50,463 bases of DNA from Akkermansia muciniphila (GCA_945865375.1 CAMBEJ010000021.1:1-50463), one strand, 5' to 3'; shown: positions 9,447 to 18,625, counted from the stretch's first letter. Program-made: numbers and translations. Notes: a model not told the origin generated them from the letters alone.

Positions 9447-10643
9447 ATGATTTCGGTTGAGATAAAAGGGCTGACAAAGCGGTTTTCTGGAGCTGGAGGC
9501 GAGGATCTGCTGGCTTTGGATCGGCTCGATTTGAGCGTCCGCTCCGGAGAATACCTTGTGGTTGTGGGTCCTTCCGGCGGCGGCAAGACGACGCTGCTGA
9601 GACTGATCGCGGGTCTGGATACGCCGGACTTCGGTGAAACCACGTTTTGGGAGGCGGGCTTGAGGATTGAGGCGGCGGCCGAGAATCTTTGCTCGCGTAT
9701 CGAGGTGGCGATGGTTTTTCAAGATTCGGCACTCTACCCCCATTTGACGGTGCGCGGAAATCTGGAGCTGGGCTTGAAGGTTCGGCGCGTGGAGTCACTG
9801 GAAAGGCAGCGTCGCATTGAGGATGTGGGTCTGGCATGCGGGATAGAAAGGGATTGGTGGCAGAGGATGCCGTCGGAGTTGTCCGGAGGTGAGAAGAGGC
9901 GGATAGCTCTGGCTCGGGCTCTTGTGCGACGTCCGCAGCTTTTGTTGTTGGACGAGCCTTTGTCAAACCTTGATGCGCCCGCGCGGTTCGAGTTGAGAGA
10001 GTTGCTGCGACGCTTGCCTGGGCGGGACGCCATGACGCTGATCCACGTCACTCATGATCAGGCCGAGGCCCTGAGTTTGGGGCAGCGGATGGCGGTCTTG
10101 AACAAGGGGAGACTCCAGCAGATAGGCACTCCTAGGGAGGTTTACAGAAAGCCAGCAAACCTGTTCGTCGCCCGATTTCTGGGCCGATCACCCATGAATA
10201 TTGTCGAGGGAAGGATCGTGATCGAAGGATGTGGCACTCGATGGTTTGTGCAGAACTCCGGCATCGACGGATTCAAAGTGCGGCTGCCCGCGAGGGTGGG
10301 AAGCGGAGGATCCGATCCAGCAGGATCTGGGTATACCGGCCCGGTGCTCCTGGGTGTTCGTCCGGATTCCGCACTCAGAGTCGATGCTGGCGACCTGAGG
10401 GAGGACCCCTTGTCAGGCCGAGTGGGATCAATCGACTATTTTGGGTCCGAAACCGTGATGGAGGTGACGAGTGCCGGGGTGCGATGGCTTGTGAGCTGGG
10501 CGAGCTCATCAAACGAATTCACCGTGGGAGAGTCCTTGAATTTCAGGATCGATTGGAATGAAGTGAGTTGGTTTGACACGGAAACGGGTCAACGCCTGAA
10601 TCTCAATCGCGGTGCCGAGGTGACAGAGGTTCCGATGCCGTAG
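9447..10643 (+). CDS. MalK/UgpC-type ABC transporter ATP-binding protein
   Basis: A 398-aa ATPase of carbohydrate-uptake (CUT) type. Walker A is GPSGGGKTT, the Q-loop region is VFQDSALYPH, the signature is LSGGE, Walker B is LLLLDEP and the switch is HVTHD. After residue 240 or so comes the regulatory/TOBE region typical of MalK and UgpC (NLFVARFLGRSPMNIVEG followed by LLGVRPDSALRV). It would energise an importer for a sugar, polyol or glycerol phosphate. No permease or binding protein is adjacent, so it may serve a transporter encoded elsewhere. It starts 63 bases after the FG-GAP gene. The substrate cannot be told from the sequence. Confidence 0.9.
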   Translation: MISVEIKGLTKRFSGAGGEDLLALDRLDLSVRSGEYLVVVGPSGGGKTTLLRLIAGLDTPDFGETTFWEAGLRIEAAAENLCSRIEVAMVFQDSALYPHLTVRGNLELGLKVRRVESLERQRRIEDVGLACGIERDWWQRMPSELSGGEKRRIALARALVRRPQLLLLDEPLSNLDAPARFELRELLRRLPGRDAMTLIHVTHDQAEALSLGQRMAVLNKGRLQQIGTPREVYRKPANLFVARFLGRSPMNIVEGRIVIEGCGTRWFVQNSGIDGFKVRLPARVGSGGSDPAGSGYTGPVLLGVRPDSALRVDAGDLREDPLSGRVGSIDYFGSETVMEVTSAGVRWLVSWASSSNEFTVGESLNFRIDWNEVSWFDTETGQRLNLNRGAEVTEVPMP

Positions 10644-10768
10644 AGGCTCAGTCTGCATTGCCTTTCATCTGAGTGAAATGGCCTCGGAGTTTGGTCATCA
10701 TTCGGGGAGTGATGCAGTTGCGGACAGCAGGTTTGGACCCCGCTTGGGAATTGCTGCCAGAATTCGGT

Positions 10769-10796
10769 TTGACTTGGAGACCTTGGCTATCATAAT
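10769..10796 (+). promoter_or_regulatory. Sigma70-like promoter for the FHA gene
   Basis: TTGACT (10769-10774) and CATAAT (10791-10796) are separated by 16 bases and lie 20 bases before the ATG at 10817. They would give a very short leader. The rest of the 10644-10816 gap shows no gene. The call rests on resemblance to the consensus only. Confidence 0.45.
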
Positions 10797-10816
10797 GCTT
10801 CCGACCTAACCAACCT

Positions 10817-11350
10817 ATGGCCAGATTTGTCGTTTTAAGCGAAGGATTGCAGGGCCGTACATTTGAATTGCAGGCAGAGAAAACGAGCATTGGGCGCTTG
10901 GAAGAAAATGCATTCCAACTGTCCGAGGGCTCGGTTTCGAGCCGTCATTGCGAAGTCGTGTTGCGTGGCAGCGAGGTCCTTGTTCGGGATCTGGAGTCCA
11001 CCAACGGCACTTTCATTGACGGGGAGCAAATCAAAGAAGGGACCCTGAAGCCAGGCCAATCGTTGAGATTGGGCCAGGTTGAGCTGCGTCTGGAAATCGA
11101 CGGTGTCGCGCCCGTGGTGTCGGCTTCTGCGGCCTCCAGCAAGAAGGCGTTGGATCCTCACAGCCGTCCTACCCAGGGCGTCAAACTGAACGAGTTGGAC
11201 AAAACCGGCCGCCCAGTGACGCTCCAAGCGGATTCGTCTTTTAAGAAACAGAGCAACCAGATCAACAAGGTTTTTGTCGCGATTGGGATTGTGCTCGGAT
11301 TGGTGATTGTTTTTTTCATCGTGATGGCGTTCCAGAAGATGAAGGAATAG
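10817..11350 (+). CDS. FHA domain protein with C-terminal membrane anchor
   Basis: The 177-aa protein begins with a forkhead-associated domain (about residues 1-95), which binds phosphothreonine. The hallmark segments are SIGRLEEN, VSSRHCEV and DLESTNGTFIDG. A flexible Ser/Ala/Lys-rich linker follows, then a single C-terminal hydrophobic helix (VAIGIVLGLVIVFFIVMAF, about residues 150-170) that should hold it in the inner membrane with the FHA domain cytoplasmic. No kinase gene is adjacent, so its phosphoprotein partner is unknown. Its stop codon directly abuts the stop of convergent hemB. Confidence 0.9.
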   Translation: MARFVVLSEGLQGRTFELQAEKTSIGRLEENAFQLSEGSVSSRHCEVVLRGSEVLVRDLESTNGTFIDGEQIKEGTLKPGQSLRLGQVELRLEIDGVAPVVSASAASSKKALDPHSRPTQGVKLNELDKTGRPVTLQADSSFKKQSNQINKVFVAIGIVLGLVIVFFIVMAFQKMKE

Positions 11351-12358
11351 TCATCCCAGCCAGGCGCAGGCGTCCTTGGCCCAGTAAGTGATGATAAAAT
11401 CGGCTCCTGCCCTGCGGAAGGATTGCAGCATTTCCAGAGCCACTGCTTTTTCATCGACCCACCCTTTTTCGGCGGCGCTCTTGACCATCGAATATTCGGC
11501 GCTGACTGAATAGGCGGCGGTGGGGAGGCCAAACTCCGACTTCACACGCCAGAGGATGTCAAGATAGGCCACTCCCGGCTTGACCAGGATGATATCGGCA
11601 CCCTCGGCGATGTCTTGGGCGACCTCACGCAGCGCTTCGTTCCCGTTGGCTCCGTCCATTTGATAGCTCCTGCGGTCACCAAACCTGGGCGTGGACTCTG
11701 CCGCCTCTCGAAAGGGCCCATAAAATGCCGACGCGAACTTCGCGGCATAAGACATGATTGGGATTTCGTCGAAACCGCTGGTATCCAGGGCTTGACGGAT
11801 GGCGTTGACGCGACCATCCATCATATCGCTAGGGGCCACCAGATCGGCACCCGCTTCCGCATGACTGACGGCGGTTTTGGCGAGCAGTTTAAGGCTCGAA
11901 TCGTTGAGGATACGGGCCTCGGACCCTGGGTTGCTGACAATGCCACAGTGTCCGTGGCTCATGTACTCGCAGAGGCAGACGTCCGTCATCACGAGCAGCC
12001 GAGGGACTTCTTTTTTGAGTCTTTTCACGGCTTGCTGCACGATTCCGTTCCGAGCGTAGGCACCGCTGGCTTTCGCGTCCTTTTTGTCAGGAATCCCAAA
12101 AAGCAGCACTGCCGGAACACCCAGATCAGCGAGGGTTCTGGCCTCTTCCAGAAGAGTGTCTGGCGAGAACTGGGCGACCCCAGGCATGGAGAGGATGGGC
12201 TTCCTGATCCCGGTGCCGGGTCGCACGAACAGGGGTTGAACGAGCTGCGACTTGTCAAGGCGCGTCTCGCGGACCAAGGCGCGCAAGAGTGGCGTTTGAC
12301 GAAGCCGGCGAGGGCGCGCCGCCGGGAATCTTGGAGTGATGTAATGCATGCAGGTCAT
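11351..12358 (-). CDS. hemB: Porphobilinogen synthase (delta-aminolevulinic acid dehydratase)
   Basis: HemB condenses two 5-aminolevulinate molecules to porphobilinogen in tetrapyrrole synthesis. The 335-aa length is normal. The metal-binding segment TDVCLCEYMSHGHCG keeps all three cysteines of the zinc-dependent class. The two active-site lysines appear in SYAAKFASAFYGPFREA and ILVKPGVAYLD. A second in-frame ATG lies at 12349. The first one (12358) is kept here because both are equally plausible. The gene is divergent from the DUF4230 gene and convergent, with zero spacing, to the FHA gene. Confidence 0.97.
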   Translation of the reverse strand: MTCMHYITPRFPAARPRRLRQTPLLRALVRETRLDKSQLVQPLFVRPGTGIRKPILSMPGVAQFSPDTLLEEARTLADLGVPAVLLFGIPDKKDAKASGAYARNGIVQQAVKRLKKEVPRLLVMTDVCLCEYMSHGHCGIVSNPGSEARILNDSSLKLLAKTAVSHAEAGADLVAPSDMMDGRVNAIRQALDTSGFDEIPIMSYAAKFASAFYGPFREAAESTPRFGDRRSYQMDGANGNEALREVAQDIAEGADIILVKPGVAYLDILWRVKSEFGLPTAAYSVSAEYSMVKSAAEKGWVDEKAVALEMLQSFRRAGADFIITYWAKDACAWLG

Positions 12359-12446
12359 CCTAAAGAATTAAGCGAGCTTGGGCAATGCCGAGCTCGTCAT
12401 TCCAATGAAGTGAAGCTACACTAGTTCAGGACAAGTCATCAAAATT

Positions 12447-13064
12447 ATGCGTTTGACTGGATTTGGCGGCTCATTTTTCGGATTGGCTAAGCGAATGATT
12501 TGGCTCTTCGTGATCCTTGGGTTGATCGCGTTGGGCGGGTTCCTCACCCTGAGCGTGCAACGATTTTTCACGACCGGGCCTTCTTCGACTTCGGTCGTTC
12601 CATCAGCGACCATTCTCCGGCAAGTCCAGGCTCTGTCGGAACTGGTCACGATCAAGTATGTTTATGAAAAGGTGGTGATCCTCGAGGATGTAAAATGGTT
12701 CGGAGAAAATCGTGTGTTGTTGCTGGCTCACGGGGTCATCAAGGCCGGCGTTAACCTAAAAACAATCGGTCAGAATGCAGTTTCGATTCGAGCAAGGGTC
12801 GTGCGCATCACCCTGCCTGCCGCCATTATCACGGATATCTATCTGGACGAGACCAAAACACGTGTCATCGAGCGCAATACCGGGATTCTGAGGGGGTTTG
12901 ACAAAGATCTGGAGCAGTCGGCTCGCCGCCAAGCTATAGATGATCTGAGGAGGGCCGCAAAACAGGGGGGCATTTTGAGGGATGCCGAGGATCGGGCTCG
13001 ACTGCAGATGCGCGGTCTGCTGAACGGACTCGGTTTTGAAAGCGTGGAAGTTGTTTTCGAGTGA
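12447..13064 (+). CDS. DUF4230 family membrane-anchored protein
   Basis: A 205-aa protein with one N-terminal transmembrane helix (about residues 17-40, MIWLFVILGLIALGGFLTL) and an extracytoplasmic domain of DUF4230 type. This type is recognised by a segment in which a conserved KYVYEKVV stretch is followed by LLLAHGVIKAGVNL and the ITLPAAIITDIYLDE strand. The C-terminal third is rich in charged helix (DDLRRAAKQGGILRDAEDRA). The function of this family is unknown. It stands alone, divergent from hemB. The 211-base gap after it (13065-13276) is G/T-rich and holds no gene that I can support. Confidence 0.8.
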   Translation: MRLTGFGGSFFGLAKRMIWLFVILGLIALGGFLTLSVQRFFTTGPSSTSVVPSATILRQVQALSELVTIKYVYEKVVILEDVKWFGENRVLLLAHGVIKAGVNLKTIGQNAVSIRARVVRITLPAAIITDIYLDETKTRVIERNTGILRGFDKDLEQSARRQAIDDLRRAAKQGGILRDAEDRARLQMRGLLNGLGFESVEVVFE

Positions 13065-13276
13065 TGCCAATGCGCGATTCCACTCGCCCTGAGGGAGGGA
13101 CTGCGGGTCATGGCCGATCAACTCTTGAAGATTTTTTTTGAACATTTTCCGGAATCACTGTCAAATTCGCTAAAACAGGTGTTCAATTTTAGCATGGTTG
13201 AGGTTGGTGGGTGGAGTTGGGTTGAATTGAATTGGGTGGGATGAAACGAACCGACGGTCGTACGGAGCTTATTTGA

Positions 13277-14242
13277 ATGATCAAGGTCGAGAATCTAGTA
13301 AAATCGTTTGGGTCGAAGATCGCTGTTAACGGCGTTTCGTTCACCGTCGAGAGGGGCGAGGTTTTGGGGTTTTTGGGACCCAACGGCGCTGGAAAATCGA
13401 CCACCATGCGCATGGTCACAGGGTTCATCCCTCCGACAGCGGGCCGCGTCACGGTGGGGGGGTACGATATGGAGCAAAACTCCATGCCTGCCAAGCGGAT
13501 GATGGGTTATTTGCCGGAGAACGCGCCCTCGTACTCGGACATGACGGTCAGTGGTTTTCTTGGTTTTGCAGCCGAGATACGCGGATTCCACGGTGCCGAG
13601 AAGGACAAGGCGGTTCGGCGGGCGATCGAGACGTGCTTTCTGGAATCGGTGATTCATCAAAGCATTGAAACTTTGTCCAAAGGGTATCGTCATCGCACCT
13701 GTTTCGCGCAGTCCATTATCCATGATCCGGATGTTCTGATCCTTGACGAGCCCACGGATGGATTGGATCCGAACCAGAAGTACGAGGTTCGGACATTGAT
13801 CCGCCGGATGGGGGAGAAGAAGGCCATTATTTTTTCCACACATATCCTCGAGGAAGTCGATGCGGCATGTTCGCGGGCGATCATCATCGATCGGGGGCAG
13901 ATTGTGGCTAACGGCACGCCGCTTGAACTGAGGCAACGAGCCGAGGGGGCTGGGGCGGTGATGGTCCGTGTCTTGGGAGTGGAAAGCGGTGCGTTGCGTA
14001 TTCGGTTGGCGGCTGTCGATGGGGCCAAGCGCGTGATGGTTGTCAATGAGGAGGGGGCGGGAGTGGTGATGAGGGTTTTTCCTCAGACGGCGCAAACTGG
14101 ACACGAGCTGGCGCGACGGGTGGGGGAAGTTGTTCTGAAAGAGGGTTGGCGAGTGGAAGAATTACACACCGAAGAAGGCAGGATGGATGAGGTTTTTCGC
14201 AGCATCACCATGCCCGACACCAAGAGGGAGAATTCGAAATGA
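13277..14242 (+). CDS. ABC transporter ATPase (GldA/CcmA-type) of a four-gene export or gliding-like operon
   Basis: The 321-aa ATPase has Walker A GPNGAGKST, a signature region in the divergent form LSKGYRHR, Walker B VLILDEPTDGLDP and the switch histidine in FSTHILEEV. A regulatory C-terminal domain of about 90 residues follows. The closest named group is GldA-like ATPases, which work with an ABC-2 permease and a GldG-type protein. ATG 13277 is preceded by ACGGAG at 13263-13268. Its stop overlaps the next start (ATGA at 14239). The transported substrate is not known. The GldA name describes similarity and does not show gliding in this organism. Confidence 0.9.
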   Translation: MIKVENLVKSFGSKIAVNGVSFTVERGEVLGFLGPNGAGKSTTMRMVTGFIPPTAGRVTVGGYDMEQNSMPAKRMMGYLPENAPSYSDMTVSGFLGFAAEIRGFHGAEKDKAVRRAIETCFLESVIHQSIETLSKGYRHRTCFAQSIIHDPDVLILDEPTDGLDPNQKYEVRTLIRRMGEKKAIIFSTHILEEVDAACSRAIIIDRGQIVANGTPLELRQRAEGAGAVMVRVLGVESGALRIRLAAVDGAKRVMVVNEEGAGVVMRVFPQTAQTGHELARRVGEVVLKEGWRVEELHTEEGRMDEVFRSITMPDTKRENSK

Positions 14243-14988
14243 CAGATTCAATCGCAAACATAAAATGCATCGCCAAGCGCGAGCTTGGAGGGTACTTCGC
14301 GTCACCCGTAGCCTACGTTTTCACCGTCATATTTCTGCTGTTGACCGGCTTTTTTACGTTCATGCTGGGGTATTTTTTTGAGCGTGGAGAAGCCTCGTTG
14401 ACCTATTCCTTTTTTGTCTGGCACCCTTGGCTCTATCTGTTCCTGGTTCCCTCTGTAGGCATGCGGCTATGGTCGGAGGAACGCCGCTCCGGCACGATTG
14501 AACTGTTGCTCACGATGCCTGTCTCGGCGTGGCAGGCGATCGTAGGAAAATTTCTTGCCTCATGGATTTTCCTTTCGTTCGCATTGTTTCTGACGTTCCC
14601 GCTGGTGTTGACCGTGAATTATCTCGGCAAACCTGATAACGCCGCGATTTTTGGGGGATACGTGGGGAGCGTGTTGCTGGCGGGGAGCTATTTGGCGGTG
14701 AGTTGCATGACATCCGCCATCACGCGAAATCAAGTGGTCAGCTTCATCCTCTCGGTGGTCGGCTGTTTGTTTCTGATATTGGCGGGGTATCCGCCGGTCA
14801 CGAACCTGCTGGTGCAGTGGGCACCGCCCTGGCTGGTCGAGGGAGTTGCCGCGTTCAGCGTGATGCCGCATTTCGATGGGTTTCAAAAAGGTGTGCTTGC
14901 TTCCAATGATATCATCTTCTTCCTGTCCATCATCGGGTTCTCTCTCTTCACTACGGGTGTGGTGATCAGAAGTCACCGAGCTGGTTGA
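14239..14988 (+). CDS. ABC-2 type permease (GldF-like)
   Basis: A 249-aa integral membrane protein with about six hydrophobic helices (for example VAYVFTVIFLLLTGFFTFML near residue 25 and VVSFILSVVGCLFLILAGY near residue 170). The segment MRLWSEERRSGTIELLLTMP is the amphipathic motif typical of ABC-2/GldF permeases. A ribosome binding site AGAGGGAG (14223-14230) lies at good spacing. It overlaps the ATPase stop by 4 bases and its own stop overlaps the next start (TGATG), so the operon is translationally coupled. Confidence 0.9.
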   Translation: MTDSIANIKCIAKRELGGYFASPVAYVFTVIFLLLTGFFTFMLGYFFERGEASLTYSFFVWHPWLYLFLVPSVGMRLWSEERRSGTIELLLTMPVSAWQAIVGKFLASWIFLSFALFLTFPLVLTVNYLGKPDNAAIFGGYVGSVLLAGSYLAVSCMTSAITRNQVVSFILSVVGCLFLILAGYPPVTNLLVQWAPPWLVEGVAAFSVMPHFDGFQKGVLASNDIIFFLSIIGFSLFTTGVVIRSHRAG

Positions 14989-16961
14989 TGGAAGTCAGCC
15001 GCACCGCAGTCACAGCACAGTCCTTAAATTTTAGCGAATTGGTTGATCGAATGAAGCTCGATAAAAAACAAGAAGCACTGGTGTATTCCACCGTAGGCGT
15101 TGTGGTCATGCTGCTCATCCTCGTGGCGGCCAACGGGATCTCCAGCAAAGCCAAGATGCGGATCGACTTGACTGCCGATAAGCTTTACACCCTCTCCGAC
15201 GGGACGCGAAAGGTGCTCGCCAAGCTGGATACCAACGTCAAGGTTCGGCTCTACGCGACGCAAGGGGAGAACGCGATGCCGACAGGGCTGCAGACCCATG
15301 CCCGCCGGGTGGAAGATCTGTTGAAAGAATTTCGTCAGGCTTCCAAGGGGAAAATCATCATCGAAAAACTCGATCCCCAACCCGATTCTGACGCCGAGGA
15401 ATCGGCGACCTTGGATGGAATACAGGGCCAGCCCGTGACGCTCACTGAAAAGCTTTACCTGGGGTTGGCCGTCAGTTCTCTGGAGCAGAAGGTCGCCATT
15501 CCTTACCTGACGCCAGATCGGGATAAATTGCTGGAATACGACATCGCTCGGGCTATCACTCAGGTGACAGCCACCTCCAAATCAGTGGTGGGCGTGATGA
15601 CCTCGCTCCCCATGTTCGGTCAGCCTATGAATCCCATGATGATGCAGATGGGACAAAAGGGGCAAAGCCCTTGGGTTTTTATCACCGAGCTGAAGAACGA
15701 TTTTGAAGTGAGGCAGGTCGAGATGACCGCAGACACGATCGATGAAGGGATCAAGGTGTTGATCGTCGTGCATCCTAAGCAGATCACCGACGGTGCCCAG
15801 TATGCGATCGATCAATTTCTTCTGAACGGCGGCAAGCTGATCGCATTACTTGACCCTCTCAGCATCGTGGATAGCCGGTCCAGCGGGGGCAATCCGATGC
15901 AGCGCGCCACGCAAGGCGGAAGCACGATGGAGAAACTGTTAAAAGCGTGGGGTTTGGAGTTCGACGCCAACAAGGTAGTGGCCGACGCGAACTACGTGAC
16001 GCGAATCAACCGAGGCATGGGGCGAGAGGAAGTGGTGCCCACCGTGCTTTCCATGGGTGCGGACGGGATCACTCAGGGAGACGTCATTACGAGCCAGATC
16101 GATAACATACTCCTGCCCTTCGCAGGTGGGTTTACGGGAACTCCCGTTTCGGGTTTGAGTCAAACAGTCCTCCTGAAAACCACCACCAAATCCCAGTTGG
16201 TGGAGAAGTTCATGGCGGAGATGGCCGGGGAGCAGGTGATGAAAGACTTCAATCCCTCGGGCAAAGAAATCAGTCTGGCCCTTCGACTCACAGGCAAGTT
16301 CAAGACCGCATTTCCAGATGGCAAACCCGGGGACGCCACAAAAAAGGATGATGAGAAGAACGGCGACAAGGAGCAGAAACCCGCGTCCGGCCTCAAGGAA
16401 TCCAAGATTGAGAGCGTGGTCATCTTGGTTGGCGACAGTGATTTTATCTACGATGAATTCGCGGGGCAGGTACAAGAGATCTTTGGTCAGCGCCTTTTCA
16501 TGGCTCGGAATGGGAATATGGGTCTGGCTCAAAACATGGCGGACCAGGCGGGTGGCGACGTCAATCTCATCCAGGTGCGAAGCAGGGCAACCGTGGGCAG
16601 ACCCTTCACGGTTGTGAAGAAGATGCAGGCTCAGGCCGAGGATTCTTATCGTGTTAAGATTAAACAATTGGAAACGGAGCTGTCATCGGCTCAGCAGCGG
16701 CTGAATGAACTTCAACAAAAGAAGGAAGGCAATCAGCGGTTCATCCTCTCGCCCGAGCAACAAAAGGAAGTGGCCAACTTTCGCAAGCGTGAAATCGAGG
16801 TGAAGAAAGAGCTCAAGAATGTTCGCAAACAGCTCAAACGCGACGTCGATTCGCTCCAGAATCAGTTGAAATGGCTTAACATTGCGGGAATGCCGGTGCT
16901 GGTGACGGTTTCTGGCATTTTCCTCGCGTCGTTGAAACGAAAAAGAACCTCAGCACAATGA
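14988..16961 (+). CDS. GldG-like ABC transporter auxiliary protein
   Basis: A 657-aa protein with a transmembrane helix near residues 32-52, a large extracytoplasmic ABC-auxiliary/GldG domain (RIDLTADKLYTLSDGTRKVL is the classic entry motif), a Lys/Glu-rich linker near residues 450-465, a coiled coil (about residues 555-635) and a second C-terminal helix (IAGMPVLVTVSGIFLASL) followed by a basic tail. The start was taken as ATG 14988, which overlaps the permease stop. A TTG three bases earlier also reads in frame. This two-helix topology with an extracytoplasmic middle is known for GldG. The next gene start overlaps its stop. Confidence 0.88.
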   Translation: MEVSRTAVTAQSLNFSELVDRMKLDKKQEALVYSTVGVVVMLLILVAANGISSKAKMRIDLTADKLYTLSDGTRKVLAKLDTNVKVRLYATQGENAMPTGLQTHARRVEDLLKEFRQASKGKIIIEKLDPQPDSDAEESATLDGIQGQPVTLTEKLYLGLAVSSLEQKVAIPYLTPDRDKLLEYDIARAITQVTATSKSVVGVMTSLPMFGQPMNPMMMQMGQKGQSPWVFITELKNDFEVRQVEMTADTIDEGIKVLIVVHPKQITDGAQYAIDQFLLNGGKLIALLDPLSIVDSRSSGGNPMQRATQGGSTMEKLLKAWGLEFDANKVVADANYVTRINRGMGREEVVPTVLSMGADGITQGDVITSQIDNILLPFAGGFTGTPVSGLSQTVLLKTTTKSQLVEKFMAEMAGEQVMKDFNPSGKEISLALRLTGKFKTAFPDGKPGDATKKDDEKNGDKEQKPASGLKESKIESVVILVGDSDFIYDEFAGQVQEIFGQRLFMARNGNMGLAQNMADQAGGDVNLIQVRSRATVGRPFTVVKKMQAQAEDSYRVKIKQLETELSSAQQRLNELQQKKEGNQRFILSPEQQKEVANFRKREIEVKKELKNVRKQLKRDVDSLQNQLKWLNIAGMPVLVTVSGIFLASLKRKRTSAQ

Positions 16962-18202
16962 ACCGCAAGCAGTTTATATTACTGGTAATCGTTGGCCTGC
17001 TGGTGGGAGGCGCTGGCTATTACCTCTCCCAGAAGGATTCATCTTCATGGAAGTCAGGAGGGGGCGCGATGGGTCAAAAAGTCGTCAGCGATTTTCCTGT
17101 CAACGATGTGGCCCGTGTCACGATCAAGAACGACAAAGCCGAGCTGAGCCTCGTCAAGACCAATGAAGTGTGGACCGTTGGCGAAAGATCCTTTTATCCG
17201 GCGAATTTCGGAGACATTAAGGAGTTCCTTAGCAAAGTGTGGGAGCTGAAGGCGGTGCAATCCGAAGAGATCGGTGAGACGCAACTGTCGCGGTTGGAGC
17301 TTGTGGAGCCCGGCAAGGGAGCGGGATCGGGGACGATGGTTGAGTTCCGTAACAAGGAAGGCAAGATGTTGCGCTCGCTGATCCTTGGTAAGAAACACAT
17401 GAAGAAAGGCGGCGCTGCCTCGCCTTTCGGAGGTGGTGGTGGAGATGAAGGATGGCCCGACGGTCGGTGGGTCAAGGTTCTTGGCGAAGCCAAATCCAAG
17501 GATGCCTCCCTGGTTACCGAGTCGTTCAGTCAGATTGAACCGAAGCCCGAACAGTGGTTGAACAAAGACTTCTTTAAAGTGGAGAAGCTTAAATCCATTG
17601 CTGTCACCCATCTCGACGCGACTAATTCATGGAGTTTATCACGAGCCGCCGAGTCTTCCGAGATGATTCTCGCGGAGGCGAAGGATGGTGAGAAACTCGA
17701 TTCATCGAAAGTTTACAGCCATGCGAATGCTTTCTCTTCGGCCAGTTTTAACGATGTCCTAATGAGCGACGCGAAGCCCGAAGTCACGGGGTTAGACAAA
17801 GCCACGACGGTGAAGATCGAGACTTTCGAGCAGTTTAGCTATACCATTAAAGTTGGCAAGGGCAGCGGCGAGGATGCCTTTCACTTGGCTTTCACCGTTG
17901 GAGGCAATTTTCCTAAAGAGCGGGAGCCGGGCAAGGATGAGAAGAAGGAGGATGTGGAAAAGCTGGAAAAAGAATTCAAGGAGAAGTTCGAAAAGAACCA
18001 AGAGAAGCTCGCCAAAGAGAAGGAACTCGAGAAATGGATTTTCCTTGTGTCCAAGTGGACGGTGGAACCGGTTCAGAAAGTGCGCAAAGATTTGATGGCT
18101 GAGAAAAAGGACGAGGCGAAAGAAGGAGCCAAGGATGCCACCAAAGCTGCTGGGAATGACGATGAGAAGTTGCCCGAACCCAAGTTGAACTTGAATAATT
18201 AA
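16958..18202 (+). CDS. DUF4340 domain protein
   Basis: The 414-aa protein starts with a membrane helix (QFILLVIVGLLVGGAGYYL) and continues with the DUF4340 domain (FPVNDVARVTIKNDKAELSL, then NEVWTVGER). Genes of this family routinely sit after GldG-like genes in four-gene ABC operons, which matches the 4-base overlap (ATGA at 16958). The last 90 residues or so are highly charged Lys/Glu repeats (EKEFKEKFEKNQEKLAKE), probably a helical or coiled-coil tail. Its biochemical role is not known. It ends 6 bases before the convergent cutA stop. Confidence 0.85.
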   Translation: MNRKQFILLVIVGLLVGGAGYYLSQKDSSSWKSGGGAMGQKVVSDFPVNDVARVTIKNDKAELSLVKTNEVWTVGERSFYPANFGDIKEFLSKVWELKAVQSEEIGETQLSRLELVEPGKGAGSGTMVEFRNKEGKMLRSLILGKKHMKKGGAASPFGGGGGDEGWPDGRWVKVLGEAKSKDASLVTESFSQIEPKPEQWLNKDFFKVEKLKSIAVTHLDATNSWSLSRAAESSEMILAEAKDGEKLDSSKVYSHANAFSSASFNDVLMSDAKPEVTGLDKATTVKIETFEQFSYTIKVGKGSGEDAFHLAFTVGGNFPKEREPGKDEKKEDVEKLEKEFKEKFEKNQEKLAKEKELEKWIFLVSKWTVEPVQKVRKDLMAEKKDEAKEGAKDATKAAGNDDEKLPEPKLNLNN

Positions 18203-18208
18203 TTCGGT

Positions 18209-18577
18209 TCAAGTGAGGCCCTTACACTCCGGGTCCAGAGTGGATTTTGAGGCCACAGATTCCAAGATCCAACGCAGGTAATTCTCGGACCCGTCGGCCA
18301 AGCTAAGGCTGATGATTTCAGGGGTCGTGTAAGGGTGGTGTGCGCGGATGGCCAATTTAAGTTCCTCTGAGAGTGCAGCCGTGGATTTGAGAACGATCAT
18401 CACTTCCTCCGCATGCTCCAGTTTGCCTTCCCACCAGTAAAACGATTCAACCCTCGGTAGCAAATTCGCGCACGCCACCAATCGTGCGTGGAGCAATGCT
18501 TGGGCAATCTTGCGCGCCACCTCGATATCCGGGGCTGTCACGAGAGTGACCGAGAAACTGCGTGGATCGATGTCCAT
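18209..18577 (-). CDS. cutA: Divalent-cation tolerance protein CutA
   Basis: A 122-aa CutA1-family trimeric protein. Recognisable segments are SFSVTLVTAPDIEVARKIA, the conserved ACANLLPRVESFYWWEGKL and EVMIVLKS, then HPYTTPEI near the C-terminus. CutA is linked to metal tolerance by genetics, but its molecular task is unsettled. The open frame runs back to a TTG at 18610, but that stretch is the stem of the terminator of the upstream CHRD gene, so ATG 18577 was chosen. No clear Shine-Dalgarno sequence precedes it. Confidence 0.92.
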   Translation of the reverse strand: MDIDPRSFSVTLVTAPDIEVARKIAQALLHARLVACANLLPRVESFYWWEGKLEHAEEVMIVLKSTAALSEELKLAIRAHHPYTTPEIISLSLADGSENYLRWILESVASKSTLDPECKGLT

Positions 18578-18589
18578 GGGGGTTTCTAG

Positions 18590-18625
18590 AAACAAAAAAG
18601 CGCAAGCCAATCAAAGCTTGCGCTT
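18590..18625 (-). terminator. Rho-independent terminator of the CHRD/PEP-CTERM gene
   Basis: A perfect 10-bp stem (AAGCGCAAGC at 18598-18607 with GCTTGCGCTT at 18616-18625) and an 8-base loop are followed, on the minus strand, by a T-rich run. It lies 17 bases after the CHRD gene stop and just before the cutA ATG, so it separates the two transcripts and rules out the TTG start of cutA. Confidence 0.85.

Noticed and set aside
13277..18202. Direct claim that the organism glides
   Set aside because: Gld-like ABC operons occur in non-gliding groups and no other gliding gene is present here.
18578..18610. TTG start giving an 11-residue longer CutA
   Set aside because: The stretch includes a strong terminator stem of the upstream gene.
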